From: Gordonia insulae
GTDB taxonomy: Bacteria > Actinomycetota > Actinomycetes > Mycobacteriales > Mycobacteriaceae
Direction: 5' to 3'
Assembly (NCBI RefSeq): GCF_003855095.1
Contig: NZ_CP033972.1
Coordinates: forward strand, 1,984,001-2,048,000
DNA length: 64,000 nucleotides
The notes below the pieces were generated by a model. It searched no databases and was not told the DNA's origin. It saw only the letters and a program-made list of their open reading frames with translations. This document shows, one piece after another, positions 1-8,400 of the stretch (position 1 is its first letter; each line of letters starts with the position of its first letter). The position numbers were made by a program, and so were the translations under genes.

Positions 1-697
1 GGTCCACGTCGACGATGGCCAGCGTGGTGTCGGGACCACCGCTGGTCACCCGTTCCGGTGGACGAGGCGCAGGCACCGATCGCGCAGCGCCGTTGCCGCG
101 GTTGCGGATCGCCGCCGTGAGCAGGATTCGCAGCGACCTCGCCGCCGCGGCCAGCTGACGGCCCCCGTCGAGTAGGTCCCCGGCGACGGCGTGAAGGCCG
201 CGTGCAGTGTCGGGTTCGGGGAGTGGCATGCCGGTTCCCGCCTGCGCTGCGGCGAGGGCACGGTAGACGCCCTGCCCGTCGGCGATCATGTGCGACACGA
301 GCAGGGCGACCACCCGACGCCCGTCACTCGTCGTGGCGGAATCCAGACGCCAGCCGTACCCGTCCGCCGGGCGCAGATCGGCCGATCGCAGGCAGTCGTC
401 GGCCCACGCTCCGATGTCGTCGTCGATCTGGCCTGTCGCATCGATACGCGGCGGAACAGTGGATCGGACCCACCGGTGTCGTGCCATCGGGATCCGTGTC
501 CTGCGCACGGCGCGCTGCAGTGACCCGCCGGCCAGAGCCGCGCGCAGGCCATCGACGGCATCCGCCCCCGGGTCCTCGTCGAACACCCAGAGGAACTGGA
601 TGGGCGCGCTCAGCCCGAGCAGATCCTCGGCCAGCAGATAGGACTCGTCGGCACCGGTCACCCGTGGCAGATCGTGGACACGGTCGAACATCGTCAT
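1..697 (-). CDS. Partial WS/DGAT-like condensation-fold acyltransferase (C-terminus beyond window)
   Basis: The reading frame enters from the left edge and starts at ATG 697, 7 bases after the stop of the upstream gene. A second ATG at 691 sits 9 nt from the GAGGAG ribosome site (only 3 nt for the first), so it may be the true start. About 232 residues are visible. The N-terminus (DESYLLAEDLLG...PIQFLWVFDE) resembles that of the adjacent 475-residue protein, so the two look like paralogues. Residues 136-141 read H-MIA-DG, which keeps the catalytic His and Asp-Gly of the HHxxxDG motif but has Ser in place of the first His. Such proteins transfer acyl groups from CoA or carrier thioesters to hydroxyls; the substrate here is unknown. 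Confidence 0.75.
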   Translation of the reverse strand, partial: MTMFDRVHDLPRVTGADESYLLAEDLLGLSAPIQFLWVFDEDPGADAVDGLRAALAGGSLQRAVRRTRIPMARHRWVRSTVPPRIDATGQIDDDIGAWADDCLRSADLRPADGYGWRLDSATTSDGRRVVALLVSHMIADGQGVYRALAAAQAGTGMPLPEPDTARGLHAVAGDLLDGGRQLAAAARSLRILLTAAIRNRGNGAARSVPAPRPPERVTSGGPDTTLAIVDVD

Positions 698-704
698 GGT
701 CTCC

Positions 705-2132
705 TCACCAGTACTCGTAGGGCAGGCCCCACGCGCTCAGTTCTGCGCCCAGGAGCTCTCGGATGTGCTCGTCGGATCGGAAGGCCGTCTCGTCGCAGCC
801 GAATACGGAGAGAGTGATCGTCTCCTCGGTGCGGACACACCACGACTGCACGCCGTCACCGAATCGGTAGGGCAACGCGGGGTCCACACCTTGTGCCATG
901 CCGCGGAACGCGAACCGCTGTGCATCGAATCCGTCCAGGCGCAATGCCTGCGACGGGACGTCGCCGATGTTCGAGACCATCGCATCAGGCATCCCCGTTC
1001 CCGCTGTCGCGGCGGTGATCAACCATGCCGGTGGCACCATCCAGACCATCGGTTGCAGGTGCGCGACCGCGGGGCGACGTCCGGCGGTGAGCCGCGCGTA
1101 TGCGTCCTTGCATGCCCGGCGGATCATCGCGAGATCGCCGCCCGGCGTGGGATCGTCGGTCATCATCACCGCGACGCCCGCGGTGGCATTGGCCCGAGGA
1201 TCATCGTCGCCCGATCGCTGATCCACCGGGATGCCCACCTTGATCGTCTCGCCGAGCGGCGCGTAGCCACTCGAGCGCAACAGTCCGGCGACGACTCCGA
1301 CGAACAGGCTGTTGGACGTGCCCTCCGCAGCGGACGCCACCCGGTCCCAGACGTCGGACGGTACGGCCGCCGTCGCCCGTACCCACTCCGCTCTCGGCGC
1401 CCGCTCCGCCATCGGGGCGCGAAGCGGACGCGCCGGCGCCGCGTCGACCGCCGCCAGGTCACGAGACGTCACCGAACGCACGGCGCGCACCGCGCCGCGC
1501 CCCGTCGCAAAGACCTGGCCACCGGCGTCGACCAGGTCGGCCATCAGCCCACGGTGGCCGGTGCGCCACCGGCGCATGCCTTCCCCGGCCGGTTGCCGCA
1601 CCGGGTTGGCGGGTTGTGCCGGCAGCGGACCCATCGCCGCGGCGGCCGCCTGGACGAGCGTTCGGCCGTCGACGACGAGGTGCAGAGCACAGAGTGACAC
1701 GGCCGTCTTCCCGGATCCGCTGCGGACCGCACGCAATCGCCAGCACCGACCGGACTCGGGATCGAGTGCGACGGTGGCCATGTCGTCAGCCGCCCACGCG
1801 TCGATGCTGTCGTCGTCGATTACCTCGTCGTCGTAGCGCAGTTCGGGACACCCGGTGGCATCCACCCATCGCGGTCGCGCCGCGGGTACCCGCGATGCGA
1901 TCAGCCTCCGGTGCAGACGTCCGTGCGTGAGGCCGCGGTTCATCTCGGCCAGGGCCTCCCGCGAGACCGGACCGTCGAAGGTCCAGACCAGTTGCAGTAC
2001 GACGCTCCAGCCCAACGCGCGATGAAGGAACCAGTAGGTCGCGTCCGCATCGCCGAGCCGCACCGACTCACGCGCCGGATCGCCCACCGCCGATGCCCTC
2101 GATCCGATCGTGGCGGACGTGGTCGACGTCAC
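705..2132 (-). CDS. WS/DGAT-like condensation-fold acyltransferase
   Basis: A 475-residue protein with the two-lobed condensation-domain layout. Near the N-terminus is DADATYWFLHRALG, and at 151-156 is H-LVV-DG, again lacking the first His of HHxxxDG (Leu there) but keeping the catalytic His151 and Asp155. The C-terminal half has the SNIGDVPS stretch typical of wax ester synthase/DGAT-like proteins, where a substrate tunnel lies between the lobes. Length suits the family (450-480). It is tightly coupled (7 bp) to the paralogue downstream and divergent from the GT1 glycosyltransferase. It probably acylates a lipid or glycolipid made by this locus. A non-catalytic role cannot be excluded. Confidence 0.72.
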   Translation of the reverse strand: MTSTTSATIGSRASAVGDPARESVRLGDADATYWFLHRALGWSVVLQLVWTFDGPVSREALAEMNRGLTHGRLHRRLIASRVPAARPRWVDATGCPELRYDDEVIDDDSIDAWAADDMATVALDPESGRCWRLRAVRSGSGKTAVSLCALHLVVDGRTLVQAAAAAMGPLPAQPANPVRQPAGEGMRRWRTGHRGLMADLVDAGGQVFATGRGAVRAVRSVTSRDLAAVDAAPARPLRAPMAERAPRAEWVRATAAVPSDVWDRVASAAEGTSNSLFVGVVAGLLRSSGYAPLGETIKVGIPVDQRSGDDDPRANATAGVAVMMTDDPTPGGDLAMIRRACKDAYARLTAGRRPAVAHLQPMVWMVPPAWLITAATAGTGMPDAMVSNIGDVPSQALRLDGFDAQRFAFRGMAQGVDPALPYRFGDGVQSWCVRTEETITLSVFGCDETAFRSDEHIRELLGAELSAWGLPYEYW

Positions 2133-2239
2133 GCGATCACCTTCCTCTCATCCGAATTCCGTTCACTGCGAGCATGATCCCGAGAGACTGTAGCGGGCGC
2201 CCCACTTATGCACAGCGAGACCGTCTGCGTGCCAACGCA

Positions 2240-2245
2240 TATACT
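2240..2245 (+). promoter_or_regulatory. Candidate -10 box for the GT1 glycosyltransferase gene
   Basis: TATACT lies 27 bases before the ATG at 2273, in the 140-bp gap between two divergent genes. No convincing -35 hexamer is visible 17 bp upstream. An AAGGGGGAAG ribosome site follows just before the start. Confidence 0.4.
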
Positions 2246-2272
2246 GGCCCGCAACCGAACAAGGGGGAAGTC

Positions 2273-3550
2273 ATGAAGTTCGTGGTGGCCGCCAACGGCA
2301 GTCGTGGCGACGTGCAGCCCGCCGTCGCCCTCGCGACCGAACTGACCGAGCGAGGTCATGAGATCACCATGCTGGTTCGACCGAATCTGACGGAATTCAG
2401 TGCGGGCGCGGGGCTTCCGACGCAAGCATACGGAGACAGCACCCGTGCCGTACTGGACTCCGAGCTGGTGCGGGAACGGATGAAGTCGCGCAACCCGGTC
2501 ACCCGCCTGCGCGCCGTCACCGAGCTCACGCTCCGCGGCGGTCGTGCGATGCAGCACCAACTGCTCGATGCGACCGACGGCGCCGACGCGATCATCTCGG
2601 GCAGCGCCGGCCAGGAGCGGGCGCACAACGTGTCGAGAGCGCGCGGGATCCCGCACGTCCCGGTACATCTGTGCCCCATGCGGCGCAACCGGTCGACGTC
2701 CCTTCTGGCACATGTCGGGATCGATGCTTCGCCCGCGGTGGCGCATCTCAGTTGGCGCCTCGTCGAATGGACCCTCTGGTGGGCCGGCCGGTCCGCCGAG
2801 GACACCTTGTGTGCCGACCTGGGGCTGGAACCCGTACGCGCGCCATTCGCGACGCAGATCGAGGCCACCGGCATTCCGGAGATCCAGGCCTACGATCCGG
2901 CGCTGTTCCCCGCATTGACCGCGGAGTGGGGATCTCGCCGGCCATTGGTCGGGTTCTTCGCACTGCCCGGCGGCCTCCGCTCCGGGGTCGGCGACGAGGC
3001 GGCCGACGATCTCCTCGAGTGGATCGAGGCCGACACGCCACCTGTCTACGTGGGATTCGGCAGCATGTTGCCGTCGGATCCGCAACGAGTGGCCAATGCG
3101 TTCCGCTCGGCCGCAGGCGAACTCGATCTGCGTCTCCTGGTGTCCGGCGGGTGGAGTGACTTCATGTCGGGAGTCACCGACGAGCGCATCCGCGTGGTCG
3201 GACACATCGACCACGACACCATCCTCCCGCGCTGCGCGGCGGCCGTCCACCACGGCGGTGCGGGATCGGTGGCCGCCGGTCTGCGCGCCGGGATTCCCAC
3301 GGTGGTCACCTGGGTCGGTGCGGATCAGCCGATCTGGGGTCGCGCGATCACGGCATCGCATGCGGGGACCTCTCTTCCGATGTCACGGGTGGACGACATG
3401 CGCATCGTCGACGCCCTCGGTGCGGCGCTCGAGGACCGGACCCGACACACCGCCGCGGAGATGAGCCGGCACCTGATCCCTGCGGCACAGGCGGTCTCGA
3501 CGGCCGCCGACGTCGTCGAGCAGGCCGTCCGCGCGTCGCGGACGGGCTGA
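2273..3550 (+). CDS. GT1-family (UGT-like) glycosyltransferase
   Basis: 425 residues from an ATG preceded by AAGGGGGAAGTC; the frame is open upstream to 2093 but without a better start. The N-terminus carries GSRGDVQP (residues 9-16), the signature of the sterol-glucosyltransferase/glycopeptidolipid branch of GT1 enzymes (mycobacterial Gtf/Rtf type). Around 257 is VYVGFGSM, and near 327 is HHGGAGS followed by AGIPTVV and ADQPIWG, the nucleotide-sugar binding region. Such enzymes move a sugar from an NDP-sugar to a lipid or peptidolipid hydroxyl. With acyltransferases on both sides, it probably glycosylates the lipid that they acylate. Sugar and acceptor cannot be told from sequence. Confidence 0.82.
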   Translation: MKFVVAANGSRGDVQPAVALATELTERGHEITMLVRPNLTEFSAGAGLPTQAYGDSTRAVLDSELVRERMKSRNPVTRLRAVTELTLRGGRAMQHQLLDATDGADAIISGSAGQERAHNVSRARGIPHVPVHLCPMRRNRSTSLLAHVGIDASPAVAHLSWRLVEWTLWWAGRSAEDTLCADLGLEPVRAPFATQIEATGIPEIQAYDPALFPALTAEWGSRRPLVGFFALPGGLRSGVGDEAADDLLEWIEADTPPVYVGFGSMLPSDPQRVANAFRSAAGELDLRLLVSGGWSDFMSGVTDERIRVVGHIDHDTILPRCAAAVHHGGAGSVAAGLRAGIPTVVTWVGADQPIWGRAITASHAGTSLPMSRVDDMRIVDALGAALEDRTRHTAAEMSRHLIPAAQAVSTAADVVEQAVRASRTG

Positions 3551-3554
3551 TCCC

Positions 3555-4457
3555 TCACGGCAACACACGATCCGATTCCGGTGATCGCCACTTGCGTGGA
3601 GACCATCGCCCGGTGTCGCTGTCGTAGACCCGGATGGCCATGAGCCGACAGGCGTGCAGGATCGTGAGCGCCGGAACGTAGACGAGAGCGGTTCCCGCGG
3701 TGAAGGCGAAACGGCGGTGCAGCGCGAAAGTTCTCGGCAGGAAACTCATGTAGGTCACGAATGCGGGTAGACCGGAGTGCATCCGCCGGGCCGAGACGCC
3801 CACGGTGAGAGATGCGAGGAAGGCGTTGCGACCCCCGCCCTCGGTGATGCAGAGCCCCATGTCGACATCCTCGAAGATGTCGCGGCGCATGCTGACCCGG
3901 GTGCGTATGCGATTCCAGACATCACGGCGGACCACCATGTTCGACCCGTACAGAACGGGGATCTCGGTGACGGTGCGATGTGCTTGTCGTCGCCCCAACG
4001 GATGGATCTTGATCTTCCAGCGATCGAATCGCCCGGCGAGCGGCACTCCATAAGCCTCTCCCCGACCGCACAACGCGTCCCACCGGCCCGATGGGTCGGC
4101 GACGAAGAAGTCGACGATCGTGGCCGCCCAGTCCGATCCGACGCGCGTGTCCGCATCGATGCGCGCGATGAGGTCGCCGCAGGCGACGTCCATGCCGGCG
4201 TTGCGGGCGAACACCAAGCCCTGCTGCGACTCTCGGACCGTCCGCACCTCGGGATGACGAGCCGCGAAGGCCTCGACGATGCCCATTCCCGAGTCCGTCG
4301 AGTTGTTGTCGACCACGATGATCTCGGCGATGTCGTCGAGCTGATCGACCAACCTGGACAAGCAGTCGCCGATCGTGTCTTCTTCGTTGTACACCGGTAC
4401 CACCACGGACAGGGTCGGTCGGGGTGCGATGTCGGTGGTCGGGAGCGGCACGTTCAC
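3555..4457 (-). CDS. GT2-family glycosyltransferase with C-terminal membrane segment
   Basis: 300 residues from a GTG start. VVVPVYNEED (18-27), VVDNNSTD (48-55) and a DAD metal/nucleotide motif (101-103) define a GT-A fold, inverting GT2 enzyme. The C-terminus has a hydrophobic stretch (FTAGTALVYVPALTILHACRL) likely to anchor it to the inner membrane. The start is 1 bp beyond the stop of the ABC permease gene, so it is probably the third gene of an ATPase-permease-GT operon. It ends 4 bp from the convergent GT1 gene. A lipid-linked acceptor is likely; the sugar is unknown. Confidence 0.78.
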   Translation of the reverse strand: MNVPLPTTDIAPRPTLSVVVPVYNEEDTIGDCLSRLVDQLDDIAEIIVVDNNSTDSGMGIVEAFAARHPEVRTVRESQQGLVFARNAGMDVACGDLIARIDADTRVGSDWAATIVDFFVADPSGRWDALCGRGEAYGVPLAGRFDRWKIKIHPLGRRQAHRTVTEIPVLYGSNMVVRRDVWNRIRTRVSMRRDIFEDVDMGLCITEGGGRNAFLASLTVGVSARRMHSGLPAFVTYMSFLPRTFALHRRFAFTAGTALVYVPALTILHACRLMAIRVYDSDTGRWSPRKWRSPESDRVLP

Positions 4458-4458
4458 G

Positions 4459-5259
4459 TCAGGTCCTCCGCATGTAGGTTCTCAGGGTCACGGGCACGAA
4501 GATGGCGAGCACGGCGGCCGCGCCGAGCAGGGTGTAGCCGATCTGGGCTCCTGCGGCGCCGTCGGCGGCGAGCGCGCGCGCCGCGGATACGAGATGCGAC
4601 ACCGGGTTCACCGCCGCGCAGGTCTGCATCCACCCCGGCATCGTGTCGATCGGGACCAGCGCGTTGGAGACGAAGGTCAGCGGCATGAGGATCAGCATGG
4701 AAACGCCCTGAACGGTCGACGCCTTGTCCAGCAGGACCCCCATCAGGGCGAAGATCCAGCTCAGCGTGAACGCGACGACCACGATGAGTCCGCAGGCGGC
4801 GACGAGACCCCCTACGCTGCCCGGTCGGTAGCCCATTGCGACGCCGACCGCGACGGTGATGACCGTGGCGACCACGTAGCGGACGCCGTTGGCGAGCAGG
4901 GCGCCGGCCAGTGGTGCGACGCGCGCGATCGGCAGCGACTTGAAGCGATCGAACACACCGCGATCGAGGTCCTCGCGCAACTGCACGCCGGTGGTGACCG
5001 AGGCGGCAACGGCCACCTGGACCAGCACACCCGGGATGAGCAGCGGCAGGTAGGCGTCGACGTCCCCGACGATGGCCCCGCCGAAGAGCGTGGAGAACAT
5101 GATCGTGAACACGATCGGGAGGACGATGACGTCGAACAGTTGCTGCGGGTTGTGTTTGATCTTGAGCAGGCCGCGCCGGGCCATGGTGAGGGACTGGGAG
5201 ATCGTGGCTCCCACCGGGACCCGATTGCGGAGGACAAGATCTCCCGTGGCCGCCGTCAT
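4459..5259 (-). CDS. ABC-2 type exporter permease (DrrB-like)
   Basis: 266 residues with about six hydrophobic segments and no ATPase domain. The N-terminus (SQSLTMARRGLLKIKHNPQQ) and the LLIPGVLVQ / GVFDRFKSLPIAR region match the ABC-2/DrrB family that exports drugs and glycolipids. The ATG overlaps the stop of the ATPase gene (ATGA), which fixes the start and implies translational coupling. It forms the membrane half of a transporter with the preceding ATPase and probably exports the lipid built by neighbouring enzymes; in mycobacteria DrrAB-type exporters serve phthiocerol lipids. Confidence 0.83.
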   Translation of the reverse strand: MTAATGDLVLRNRVPVGATISQSLTMARRGLLKIKHNPQQLFDVIVLPIVFTIMFSTLFGGAIVGDVDAYLPLLIPGVLVQVAVAASVTTGVQLREDLDRGVFDRFKSLPIARVAPLAGALLANGVRYVVATVITVAVGVAMGYRPGSVGGLVAACGLIVVVAFTLSWIFALMGVLLDKASTVQGVSMLILMPLTFVSNALVPIDTMPGWMQTCAAVNPVSHLVSAARALAADGAAGAQIGYTLLGAAAVLAIFVPVTLRTYMRRT

Positions 5260-6215
5260 ACCGCGACCTCGGACTCGGTGCCCCCGGTGAGCGCGAAGAA
5301 GACCTCGTCGAGGCTGGGGCGTTCGACATTCACCGCACGTAGCCGCAGCCCGCGCGCGCGCAGTTCCATCAGCAGATCGGGCAGAAGATCGAGATCGTCC
5401 ATGGGCACGGACAGTTGTCGATCGCCGCGCCCGACGACGACTTCGGCATGCGCGAACCGTGCCGCGACGGCCGCGGCCTCCGCGACCGACTCGGGGTCGG
5501 CGAGGTCGAGCCGGACACTGTTGTCCCCCACCCGGGCCTTGAGCTCGTCGGCGGTACCGTCGGCGACCACCCGGCCACGATCCATGACCGCGACGTGATC
5601 GGCCAGCTGGTCGGCCTCCTCGAGGTATTGCGTGGTCAGCAGGACGGTCGATCCCTCGAGCACCATCGCACGGATCGTCGTCCACATCTGTGCTCGCGTA
5701 CGGGGATCGAGCCCCGTGGTCGGCTCGTCGAGGAACAGCAACCGGGGCGTGGTGATCATCGACGCTGCGAGGTCGAGTCGGCGGCGCATCCCGCCGGAGA
5801 ACTGACCCACCGCCCGATCGGCCACCGGTGTGAGGCCGAACTGATCCAACAGGGCATCGGCTCGCATCCTGGCCTTCCTGCTCGTCGCGCCCACCAGTCG
5901 GCCGAAGATGGTCAGATTCTCCATGGCGGTCAGATCTTCGTCGACGGAGGCGTACTGCCCGGTCACACCGATCAGCGAGCGAACCGCTCCGGCCTGCCGG
6001 ACCACGTCGAGTCCGAAGACCCGCGCGGTGCCCGAATCGGGACGCGACAATGTCGCGAGCATGCGCACCGTGGTCGTCTTGCCCGCACCATTCGTACCCA
6101 GCAGGGCGAACACGCCACCCTCGGGTATCTGCAGATCCACGCGGTCGACCGCACACGAACGACCGTAACTCTTGGTCAACCCGTGCGCATCGATCGCCAA
6201 GGCAGCACCGGACAT
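5256..6215 (-). CDS. ABC exporter ATP-binding protein (DrrA-like)
   Basis: 319 residues from ATG 6215, chosen because GGAG lies 8 nt upstream; an in-frame ATG at 6239 lacks this. Walker A is GTNGAGKTT (40-48), the ABC signature FSGGMRRR (139-146), and Walker B LLFLDEP (159-165), followed by TGLD. The C-terminal 80 residues form the short extra domain of DrrA-type ATPases. It should energise the downstream permease. It is the first gene of a three-gene operon (ATPase, permease, GT2) and faces a long upstream gap shared with the divergent acyltransferase operon. Confidence 0.87.
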   Translation of the reverse strand: MSGAALAIDAHGLTKSYGRSCAVDRVDLQIPEGGVFALLGTNGAGKTTTVRMLATLSRPDSGTARVFGLDVVRQAGAVRSLIGVTGQYASVDEDLTAMENLTIFGRLVGATSRKARMRADALLDQFGLTPVADRAVGQFSGGMRRRLDLAASMITTPRLLFLDEPTTGLDPRTRAQMWTTIRAMVLEGSTVLLTTQYLEEADQLADHVAVMDRGRVVADGTADELKARVGDNSVRLDLADPESVAEAAAVAARFAHAEVVVGRGDRQLSVPMDDLDLLPDLLMELRARGLRLRAVNVERPSLDEVFFALTGGTESEVAV

Positions 6216-6894
6216 CAGCACGCTCCAGAGTCTTTTCATCAAACATCGAGAATTGCTACAGCTCAGTGATATTCGTCGTGGAGATATCGGCAGGAGCCCT
6301 CGTCGGGCACCGTCGCCCACACGTCGATCGGTGACAGGATGCGGACCACTCCCCGGTTCCCCCCGGCCCCGACAGCCGCTGAGATCAGGTTATAGGCGCC
6401 GTCCGCGGCGGTGCAAGAGCTCGACATCGCCACCGACTCCCGACATCCAGCCGATCCGCATGCTCATTGCGGGTGGAGTTTACCTGGAGCCGACGTGTCA
6501 AAAGTGCTTCTGACATCGGATTCTGCTGCAGCAAAGCGCTTTTCGAGACGACACGACGTCGCATCGTTGTAACGAGAGCGAAACACGGCTCACCGAGCGA
6601 CTCACAATCCGTTTCACGATGCCCAGATCGTCTGCGCGACACAGACATTCATATGTTCGACGTAGTGCATCAGATTGTTAGTGTGACGAAGCACACCCAT
6701 TTCCGACGCTGTGCAGCCGCCGGAGATCGACTTATGATCACGGTGGACCCGGCGCAATTGTCGCGCCGCCTCTCCCCTCGTCCTGACAGCGCAGCGGTGC
6801 GCATTGCGGACCACGCAGTGATTCACGCGGCCGCTCGAGCAGATCACCATCAGGCGAGCAGCACCTACCGCAGTAGGAAAACGGATACACATCA
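6216..6894. other. 679-bp divergent intergenic region, lower GC than flanks
   Basis: This gap separates the ABC/GT2 operon (minus) from the three-gene PapA-like operon (plus). It is visibly richer in A/T than the genes around it and must carry both promoters. A short imperfect inverted repeat (TCGTT-GT-AACGA) lies near 6564. An open frame from 6467 that ends at 6898 and overlaps the next ATG has no recognisable features, and I do not call it a gene. Confidence 0.5.
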
Positions 6895-8385
6895 ATGAAA
6901 TTCACCGAACTGTCGGCCTATGAACTACCGGGTGGCACGGTCACGCGATGGACGCCGGTCACCGATGCCGAGCCCACGGGATGGGATACCGACGCGAGGC
7001 CGCTCACCTACGAGCACGAGGACCACATCACTCGCGCCGGCGTGAACTGCACGGCGGAGATGCACGAAAGCTCATGGTTGGGTGCGGTATTCGAGATCGA
7101 CAGAGCGTTCGACCCGGACGCGATGCGACGCGCCCTCCTCGCCTGGACCCGCCGTCATGAAGCGTTCCGAACAACAGTGACGCTGTCCGCCGACACCTGT
7201 GGAGGCGTCCGGCAGGTTCGACGCACCCGATCGGCCGACGCCGTGTCGATATGTTCGGAATCGGCCGGCCGGATCGAATCGGACGCCGTCCGCGACGTGC
7301 TGATCTCGATGTTCGACCGGGCGCTGTCGCCGCTCGACTGGCCGCACTGCATGGCGGCGACGATCTCCGACACCGACCAGTCCGGCTCGGGGTCCGAATC
7401 GTTCTACATGGTGTTCGCGGCGGATCACTCGGTGATGGATGCGTACTCGATGTTCCTGTCCATCAACGAGTTGCGTCAGTTCTATGACGCCGAACTCGAG
7501 AACCGCGCACCGACCCCGTCGCCCATCGGAAGTCATGTCGACTTCAGTGCGAGCAGTCGGGCGGCCGGCGAGACGCTGACGGTCGATCATCCCGGGATCC
7601 AGCGATGGCGGCGATTCCTCGACGCATCGGGCGGCCGCTTCCCCGATCTCGGCCTGCCACTCAGCGAGCCGCTGGCCGCGGTCGACGGGCCACGCGACAC
7701 CGACGACCGGCAACGTGGTTGGGCGGGCTTCGTCGCGACCGCCGATCAAGTGGCCACGCTGACCGCATTGAGTCGTGCAGCGGGTCACAGCACCCAGACG
7801 GCCGTGATAGCGGCACTCGCACTGGCCCACCAGGAGCTGACCGGTGACCCCCTCCTCCGCGCGGCGATGCCAATGCACACCCGGCACGAGACACAGTTCG
7901 TGGAATCGGTCGGGTGGTACGTCGGCATAGGACCGCTGGAAGTGGATCTCGCACAGGCGGAGACGATCGCCGACGTACTGGCCGCATCCGCAGCCGGGAT
8001 AGGTGAGGCCAAGCGTCTGTCGCGACTGCCTTATCCACGCGTCGCGCAACTGTTGGGCACCCATGCCGAGCCCGAGTTCGTCGTCTCCTATCTCGACCTC
8101 CGGTTTGTCCCGGGCGCCACGGACTGGCCCGGGTGGCGCGCGCAGACCCTGCGCGGCGCCACCCGCTCCGAGTCGGAGGTCTACCTCTGGGTGGCGCGGA
8201 CGCCGACGGGTATGACCGTGTCCACCCGATACCCCGGAAACGAGGTCGCCGCCGCCAACGTCCGCCGCCTCATCACCACGGCGTGCACCATCGTCGACGC
8301 CGTGATCGATGCCGGCGCACCCATGCGCGATCGGTCTGCGCCGCTGCCCGCCACATCCGGACACGACGAACGTCAACCCGCCTGA
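6895..8385 (+). CDS. PapA-like acyltransferase (first of three)
   Basis: 496 residues, condensation-domain superfamily. At His178-SVM-Asp182 and Tyr197 it carries H-x3-D-x14-Y, the motif described for the mycobacterial PapA enzymes that acylate trehalose in sulfolipid and polyacyltrehalose synthesis. The usual Gly after Asp is Ala here. The middle has MPMHTRHE and GWYVGIGPLEV, matching the second-lobe core of the family. It leads a three-gene operon (15-bp gap, then a 20-bp overlap). The expected role is transfer of an acyl chain onto a sugar or lipid hydroxyl at the inner membrane. Function follows from the family; acceptor and donor are unknown. Confidence 0.8.
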   Translation: MKFTELSAYELPGGTVTRWTPVTDAEPTGWDTDARPLTYEHEDHITRAGVNCTAEMHESSWLGAVFEIDRAFDPDAMRRALLAWTRRHEAFRTTVTLSADTCGGVRQVRRTRSADAVSICSESAGRIESDAVRDVLISMFDRALSPLDWPHCMAATISDTDQSGSGSESFYMVFAADHSVMDAYSMFLSINELRQFYDAELENRAPTPSPIGSHVDFSASSRAAGETLTVDHPGIQRWRRFLDASGGRFPDLGLPLSEPLAAVDGPRDTDDRQRGWAGFVATADQVATLTALSRAAGHSTQTAVIAALALAHQELTGDPLLRAAMPMHTRHETQFVESVGWYVGIGPLEVDLAQAETIADVLAASAAGIGEAKRLSRLPYPRVAQLLGTHAEPEFVVSYLDLRFVPGATDWPGWRAQTLRGATRSESEVYLWVARTPTGMTVSTRYPGNEVAAANVRRLITTACTIVDAVIDAGAPMRDRSAPLPATSGHDERQPA

Positions 8386-8400
8386 CGACGAGAGGAATCC

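Noticed and set aside
5260..6246. Apparent long fusion frame ahead of the ABC permease
   Set aside because: The frame upstream of ATG 5259 is an out-of-frame shadow of the ATPase gene; the ATGA junction marks the true permease start.
6467..6898. A 143-codon frame overlapping the first PapA-like start by 4 bp
   Set aside because: The ATGA overlap is attractive, but the product has no domain, a composition unlike neighbours, and no clear ribosome site. I considered an MbtH-like protein and the NxE/W motifs are absent.
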